A DNA stretch of 64,000 bases, taken from contig CM114272.1 in the NCBI GenBank assembly GCA_050084515.1, positions 51,088,001 to 51,152,000 on the forward strand, written 5' to 3'. The position numbers and the translations under genes were made by a program. This DNA is from Blasia pusilla (lineage: Eukaryota > Marchantiophyta > Marchantiopsida > Blasiales). Shown here one piece after another: positions 58,406 through 64,000 of this stretch (positions are counted from its first letter, which is position 1; every line of letters begins with the position of its first letter). A model generated the notes under the pieces. That model was given only the letters and a program-made list of their open reading frames with translations. It was not told the origin of the DNA and made no database searches.

Positions 58406-61400
58406 CCAGTCTTTGCGAAGAGCTTTTATACCGAGGAAAGCTGTTCTCCGCACATGATTCCCAAGTTCTCTCAAAATCTGGCACTTCACCTATGCATAGG
58501 TTGTGGATAAGTCACACCATTAGTAGGTTTGTTCATGCCACACAAGAAAAGATAAATCAGATCTGTTTAATCACTTAGCATACCTTCGGTTAGATTTTGC
58601 AGGTTTTCTAAATTCTCTTCTCGACCATCAGCATTTCGTTTTCGTGTCATGGCTCGACCCTGTTCAAGGGAAAGACAATAATGTTGGTCAATAAGAATTC
58701 ACAGGTCTTTAAAGCATCACCATTGCATTACATTACAGGTATCAAGTTACCCATACTGCTGCATTGGATAAATTACTTACCCCAAATTAGGAATCCATCT
58801 GGTACTCCATACTGACCAAAGTCCCTGAACTATAGAAGCTCTGAAAACTTGCACAAAAAAATTACTGCTATCAGAACACTACAACAGCCTCCAGGAACCA
58901 GAGTAAGTAAACAATTCACACCTTATCACCTAGACCATGTACGATCCTTTGGGTTTCCTTTCCAGAAGTAGTATCCTTCTCTTGATGTTGCTCTTCATAA
59001 ACCTGCCCCATTATACCGAGTGTCCAGAAAACTACATCAGACCAGAAGTTGCATGGTCTGATATCAAGCTCTTGCAACGCCAAGTACATAAATAGCAATC
59101 TTGAGATTTCAAGTACATATCCAGCAATCATAATGCCAATCTAAGGAATTGCATTCAAAACATGTACAATTATAACACATTTCATGTACACAAGAATCTA
59201 TGAATATAATCCTAAACCAAAGATGATATACCCCATTTGGTCCTACTCTCCGGGAAGAGTGAGCTGAGTAATATGGTCCATTGGGTCCACCATACATGAC
59301 TGATGCACTCTGGAAGCTGTAAGCATGGACAGTGTTGTTGGTGGATCTCTGACCTCTTGTTCGACAAGAAGGCCGATCTGTCTGGTAACGAGCAAGCTCT
59401 GTAATATCGTAAAACCGCATGTGAGAGCAACTTCATAACCAACAAGTACATCCATCAATAACAGAGAGAGAAACCAAAAAATTGGATTGATCATGTCACT
59501 ACTCACGAGGCACCTCATTTTCTGAATTCTCAAGAAGATACCAATAATTTGAGAGACGAGTTTACACCCAAATCATAATCCACTACAGATTAGACTGATT
59601 GGCACAAGGGAGGCCTTTAACCATAAGGAATCAGGAGTGGCACTGATCAAAGACAGACAAACTCAGTGCACTTAAGACGCCCATAACAAGGTACATCTTT
59701 GGAGTCAATGTCTGCCACTAACCCCAACAAGCATAGAGGGTGGGATGATGCACCTCTGAATTCAATTCCTTCCCAGATAAGTCGGGACATTTAGGAGGAG
59801 GTCATTGTCCATGGAGGAGGTCATTGTCCATGGGGGAGGTAAATTTAACAACCAAAATTCAACACTTACATGACATGAAGGTTCATATTCCATGCCTAGT
59901 TAATCAGCGGAAATCATACTGGGGAATATTTTGTGACAAGGACATTCTACGTTCTGACTTTCATCCTTATACGTTACCCCCTCAATCGCTTTGTCAGGCA
60001 ATGCAACCAACTCTATCCACTTCGAGAAGTGCTCGACAATCACAACACATAACAAGGAAAGCCACATCCATTTTCGTCACACTGATGAGCTTGTGGCCTA
60101 ATTTAGCCTGGATCCTGATGAAATCAAAGACTAAACCTAACACCAGCAGAACAAATGGTAGAGTTGATGTGAAGAAGCCAATATAATCTGCATTCCCTAT
60201 CAAGGACTTCACTTCTACACCTCGGTCTACAAAGACCCTGTGCTATCTTCACTCTCGGAGACTCTCAGAAGAGTAAAATCACACACACAGTGCGGTCTAC
60301 CTCGGCCAACCTAAGGTAATTCATTAGATTCAAGAATGCAAAAAGCACGCTATTACATCTCATCAATCTCCACATATTGTCTGAAGTGCGTACCTGTTGT
60401 CTTGACTTCATCATCTGGATGCTCAATAATCGGCTCTTGATTTGAACTGGGCCGTACATCTCCGATATCATCATGATCATCAGGAATCTCTTCGATGTGG
60501 ACACCCCTCCGACCGCCTTCCTCCCCTTCTATGAAGATATTCCTGCGCCCTCCATCCTGCAAAGATACTCCTTGGTTAGACACTAGTGCGCTGAAAATTC
60601 AGTAAAAACTCATGATCTCTCCGTGTGTTAAGTCAATCATTCCTCGGAAGAGATTGACTCTAACCAGCTCCACCTTTCCCCGCCAATTAAGTACAAGGCT
60701 GTGAGTTCAGCACCGAGACGTTACAAGGCAATTCGAGAAGAGAGCGTTAGCATGGGAGAGGATGCGGCAGCCGTGATACAGCTCACCACAATTGCAAAGT
60801 TGATCAACCATGTCTCCGGTTTCCTACCATTACTGCTTCAAGAAGGCCGAGAAGCGACTTCCTGTGCCAAACACAACTCCTCCTACTCTTAACCTCCCAA
60901 GTTGAAGAAAACCAGGGAGAAACGATCGTTCAACCGGATCTTCAAACCACCACCGCGCGTCTTTGGATCTCTAATTTGTCGGTACACAGATGGCAAAACT
61001 TGAATTCAAATCCGATCGTTTCGATTGAAACCCTGCATACTGCTCAGGTAAACCCCTGGTTGAAGAGGTGATTATCATTTCCGCAGTCCGACCGACACCA
61101 TACTGCCTTTTCCAAGCTTAATCAATACTCTAGACAAAGAAAACTTCTTTCGTATGCCCGCGCGGGCTTTGAAGAAACATGGGGTTCCAACGCAGACACC
61201 TAGGTGACGTTGATGTACACGTCTAGTAGCACTTTCAAGTTGCGACAGATATTGCAAGTATATAGGTGATGTTGTTCATGTCTTCAGATTCGAATGTTAA
61301 AGTGGAAAAACTGGAAATTTTGGGAAAGCTTGCATCTGCTGGCTTTAATGCCCTCAAATAATCTCTGGTTTATTTGTGTGGTGGTTATGGGGTTTACCCC

Positions 61401-61985
61401 TTGCTGGGCTCTGCGGATCCCTGCTCTCTTGGTCATGTTTCCTTCGTCCTTTGAATCCTGGTCTCCGTCGACCAAAAAACCATTTCATTTAATAATTTGA
61501 TTCCTAACGGGACATTCGAAAGTGCAAATTCGTGCCGAGAGAAAACTATATCATGCCGCAAATGACAACTACTTTGCCTCCAGTCCACATTAACTAGAGC
61601 TCTGGAGCGAGGCCGATGATCAAGAATGTGAACTACCTCCCCCAAGAGTTTACTAGTCCGCACTCACCATAGGAGCATTGAAAGGCCTTCGATCGATAGA
61701 GTGACCTTGCTGGAAAATGTTCCCCTGTTGTCCCATTCCGGGAGGAAACATCCCCTGGTTGAAGAACCCACTTGGTCCGAACAGACCACCAGAGCCCCCA
61801 AAAAGGCTACCGAAAGGTCGGGTGAAGAACGGATCGCTGAAAAACGGGTCATTCTCAAACATGTCGTTCAAGAAAGCGGGACGAGTTCCAAATCCTGCAA
61901 ATGGATCCGGAAACGGCGGAAATGCACCGCCTCCCAAAGGCCGCGCGTTGTTCCCTCCTCTCTCATCTCTTCCTGGCGGCTGCAT
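58406..61985 (-). CDS. myeloid leukemia factor (MLF)-like protein, six exons
   Basis: The only convincing host gene. Exons on the minus strand: 61985-61668, 60556-60394, 59398-59232, 59002-58922, 58659-58584 and 58477 (or 58483)-58406. All introns are GT-AG and phases join without a stop, giving about 292 residues before any seventh exon. Exon 1 has the start FPDPFAGFG and the DPFFSDPFFTRPFG signature. Exon 2 is acidic (IEEIPDDHDD, NQEPIIEHPDDE). Exons 3-5 are the MLF core: SFQSASVMYGGPNGPYYSAHSSRRVGPNGV, EKDTTSGKETQRIVHGLGDKGRAMTRKRNADGREEN. Exon 6 is FERTWES. MLF proteins are nucleocytoplasmic adaptors linked to transcription and stress; the plant role is poorly known. Start ATG is at 61985. 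Confidence 0.88.
59981..60055 (-). mobile_element. DNMT-gypsy integrase fragment inside intron 2 of the MLF-like gene
   Basis: About 75 bp matching 38393-38465 (minus strand in both). On the minus strand it reads VIVEHFSKWIELVALPDKA, the integrase core block of copy 1 (3903-3960). It lies inside intron 2, in the gene's sense direction. Confidence 0.85.
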
Positions 61986-62700
61986 GTCCTCTTATGTCCC
62001 TCCGCCAAATCACAACCCTCCGCTCCGTAACAAAATATTGAACGACTAGCGTCTCCCTCTGCCTTCACACTCTTAACTCCCTACTCTTTCCTCGCCCAAA
62101 ATTTGGATCGAATCCAAACGCCTATGTCTTCTTCTCCTTATTGAAACAATATCCTATACGCCGCAAGCGTGCTCCAGCGCTTGATTCAAGGAAAATCCTA
62201 CCTCGAAGGGCCTTCGTCTTCCCCTCGCCTCTATTCCTCTCCCCTCCCCTACTTTACACCTTCCTCTCAAAATTTAAGCAGATTGAGTAATCTATTCTCT
62301 TCCTGTTCCGCCTCAATTTCCTCAGCACTGAAACACAACTACCCTCATCCGTACCTCTCGCCTCCTCCCGATCCCCCAGGAATCGAATAGAATTGAATCA
62401 AAATCCTCCCACTCCCCGTCAAATCAGTCAACCTACAATCACGCATCCGTTCTTGGTTGCTACCGCACCAAAATTCAGCGCGTCCGGTATCTTTCGAAAG
62501 CCCTCACAGCAGCATACCACAATCCGCAGCGCCTTCCCTTGTCCTCAGCGTGAATCGGGAGACTTCAGAAGATCTAGGGATCGTCCAGAACTCTCCAATC
62601 TCCAGAACAGACGGGAGCAGGAGCGGAGGAGGAGCTCCAAAAGAACGAACAAGAAGATGGGGGCGGGACAGGAACCAATGTGACGATCCCAACCCTTTCA
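61986..62700 (-). promoter_or_regulatory. probable promoter and 5' leader region of the MLF-like gene
   Basis: Upstream of the ATG at 61985. On the minus strand it is A/G-rich (the plus strand is C/T-rich with repeated CTCCCC and TCTTC words). No defined TATA box close to the ATG; a TTTATATGG run on the minus strand is near 62829-62820, about 840 bp upstream. Transcription start not determinable. Confidence 0.3.
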
Positions 62701-64000
62701 GGCGGAGATACTTTTTGGAAAATTAACGAATTATTTTATTGGTAAATAAGACCCGGTGCGTTGTAGCCCGTCGACTGCACAGATCCCAACCATCCGCAAC
62801 GACACAAACGAACGGAAAGCCATATAAATAAAATAAATAAATAAATAACTAAAAGCTTAAACTTTATCGACGTCGATCTGAGCCACCTAATGCTTACTGC
62901 CTCTGCGGCCGCGTATCCCTCTATCCCCAAGTTTTCTCTAAAAGCGACTGTATTGCTCTACTTTTTCCGTAACTATTTTCTTTTCTTAAATACTCGTAAA
63001 AGAATTTGTGCTCTTCCCAGCGCGCGACACGGTGTCACGCTTCCTTAACAGAACCGCAACCTCGACCAATAGGAAAGCGAAAGATGTGACACTTGCCATC
63101 TGAAAATGAAAGTCTCTTCGTCTGACGTGGACGCCAGCGACTGAGAGAACTGGAATTGTGACTTGGGGTTGCAGACTTGTTTGTGATTGATTCATCACGA
63201 ACTTGACTTGAAATTAAGTTTAATTCTTTTCTTTTCTTTTCTTTTCTTTTTTTTACGGATCTTACTTAGCAAAAATCTCTTCTGAATTTTTTTAATCCAA
63301 AAAAGTACTAGAAGTCTTTGGATAAGAATATGCAAAAATCCCTCAAGAATGCAAAATTCACAATTCAAGAGGGATGAAAATTTTCTTTTGTTTTCGAATG
63401 CGTCATCCTAAATAAAATGCTCTTTTCACTAAGATAGAAATTTTCACTTGAAACACAAGGAGCATATAAATAATTGAATTTGGAAAAAAAATTATGATAA
63501 TAACATTCTTGAGACAAAGATCTTAAAAAAAAGAGGCCACCAAAAAAAAAGAGCAAAGGAAAGGACTTAAACATGGGGAAAAAAAACCCAAATTGGAAAT
63601 AGAAGTGGAAAGATTAACCATCATGGTCTCTAATTCTTGAGTTTGGAATACACATATGCATACTATATTATGAGATTGTGTAAACATCCAAGATTGAAAT
63701 TTTCCCTTCCTTTGATTAATAAAAAATATTTTTTTAAAAATATTACCTCATTTTAAAATACCAAACCGTTAATTGCCTGTGGCAGTGAGCAAACCACTCC
63801 AGACAATGCAAACTATATCTATAGCCAAGTCAAGAACGTTTTGTTGGTTAACTTACATGTTAACGAGCTTTATTCGCAATACATGCCATTCATACAACTA
63901 CCCAATCCCACCTATGGTCTAGTGGTTTTGCCCTCATCCTCTGTAGAGCACATGATTAGGCCATCCTAAGAAAGAGGCCAGCTAATGCATAGTATGGAAA
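62701..64000. other. no gene recognised
   Basis: AT-rich flank with an (AAAT)n-like run at 62824-62847 and a (TTTTC)n run at 63223-63250. A TGGTCTAGTGG word at 63918-63928 resembles a tRNA box A, but no box B is seen before the window ends. Confidence 0.4.

Noticed and set aside
62393-62726. Plus-strand frames upstream of the MLF-like gene
   Set aside because: They overlap the promoter/leader of the minus-strand gene and look like low-complexity Pro/Ser/Arg translation.
63908-63960. tRNA-like or SINE-like start (TGGTCTAGTGG)
   Set aside because: Only a box A-like word; no box B, acceptor stem or poly(A)/T end visible before the window ends.

Overview
The window looks like nuclear DNA of a land plant with a transposon-rich genome. 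The support is plant-type mobile elements (UBN2-gag Copia, Ty3/gypsy with an initiator-Met-tRNA-like primer site, CACTA/En-Spm with Tnp2, DUF4218 and DUF4216 parts), a degenerate CCCTAAA telomere-like array, GT-AG introns in the one convincing host gene, and many CAG-to-TAG nonsense changes of the kind expected from CHG methylation. A non-seed plant (lycophyte, fern or bryophyte) is my guess from the unusual elements; the sequence alone does not prove it. No prokaryotic operons, rRNA genes, CRISPR arrays or complete tRNAs were seen.

Layout. 1-5536: 3' two thirds of a Ty3/gypsy element with the order protease, C5-cytosine methyltransferase (DNMT), RT, RNase H, integrase, PHD finger, then polypurine tract and LTR. 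5537-5642 repeats the start of that LTR. 5690-6120: reversed gag scrap. About 6200-10204: decayed Copia element, joined to an unidentified coding remnant (10205-11094). About 11450-12410: telomere-like array. 12840-18300: mostly unassigned DNA with strong hairpins and a possible small gene on the minus strand. 19475-20630: CACTA fragment. 20701-22850: second gypsy family (LTR, PBS, gag) cut off before pol. 22854-23307: duplicate of the promoter/5' end found at 18196-18625. 23530-24200: fragment of a non-LTR element and tandem repeats. About 32450-25800 (minus): CACTA element. 33789-37400: GA microsatellites and several tandem repeats. 37735-39570: inverted DNMT-gypsy fragments. 40223-40795: palindrome-bearing repeats. 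44471-41740 (minus): non-LTR retrotransposon with N-terminal zinc finger, RT and C-terminal restriction-like endonuclease. 49832-49468 (minus): LTR fragment. 49850-51740 and 53600-56790: two more DNMT-gypsy copies, separated by a 28-bp hairpin and an array of eight 18-bp palindromes. 61985 to about 57650 (minus): multi-exon host gene for a myeloid leukemia factor (MLF)-like protein.

The most interesting system is the gypsy family that carries its own DNA methyltransferase and, in the best copy, a PHD finger after the integrase. It would join a chromatin mark writer and a chromatin reader in one retrotransposon. At least four partial copies lie in the window. All are broken, and the pattern of breaks looks like 5-methylcytosine deamination, so the copies were probably heavily methylated. 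DNMT-bearing retrotransposons have been reported from charophyte algae and dinoflagellates; whether this family is already described in land plants cannot be decided here.
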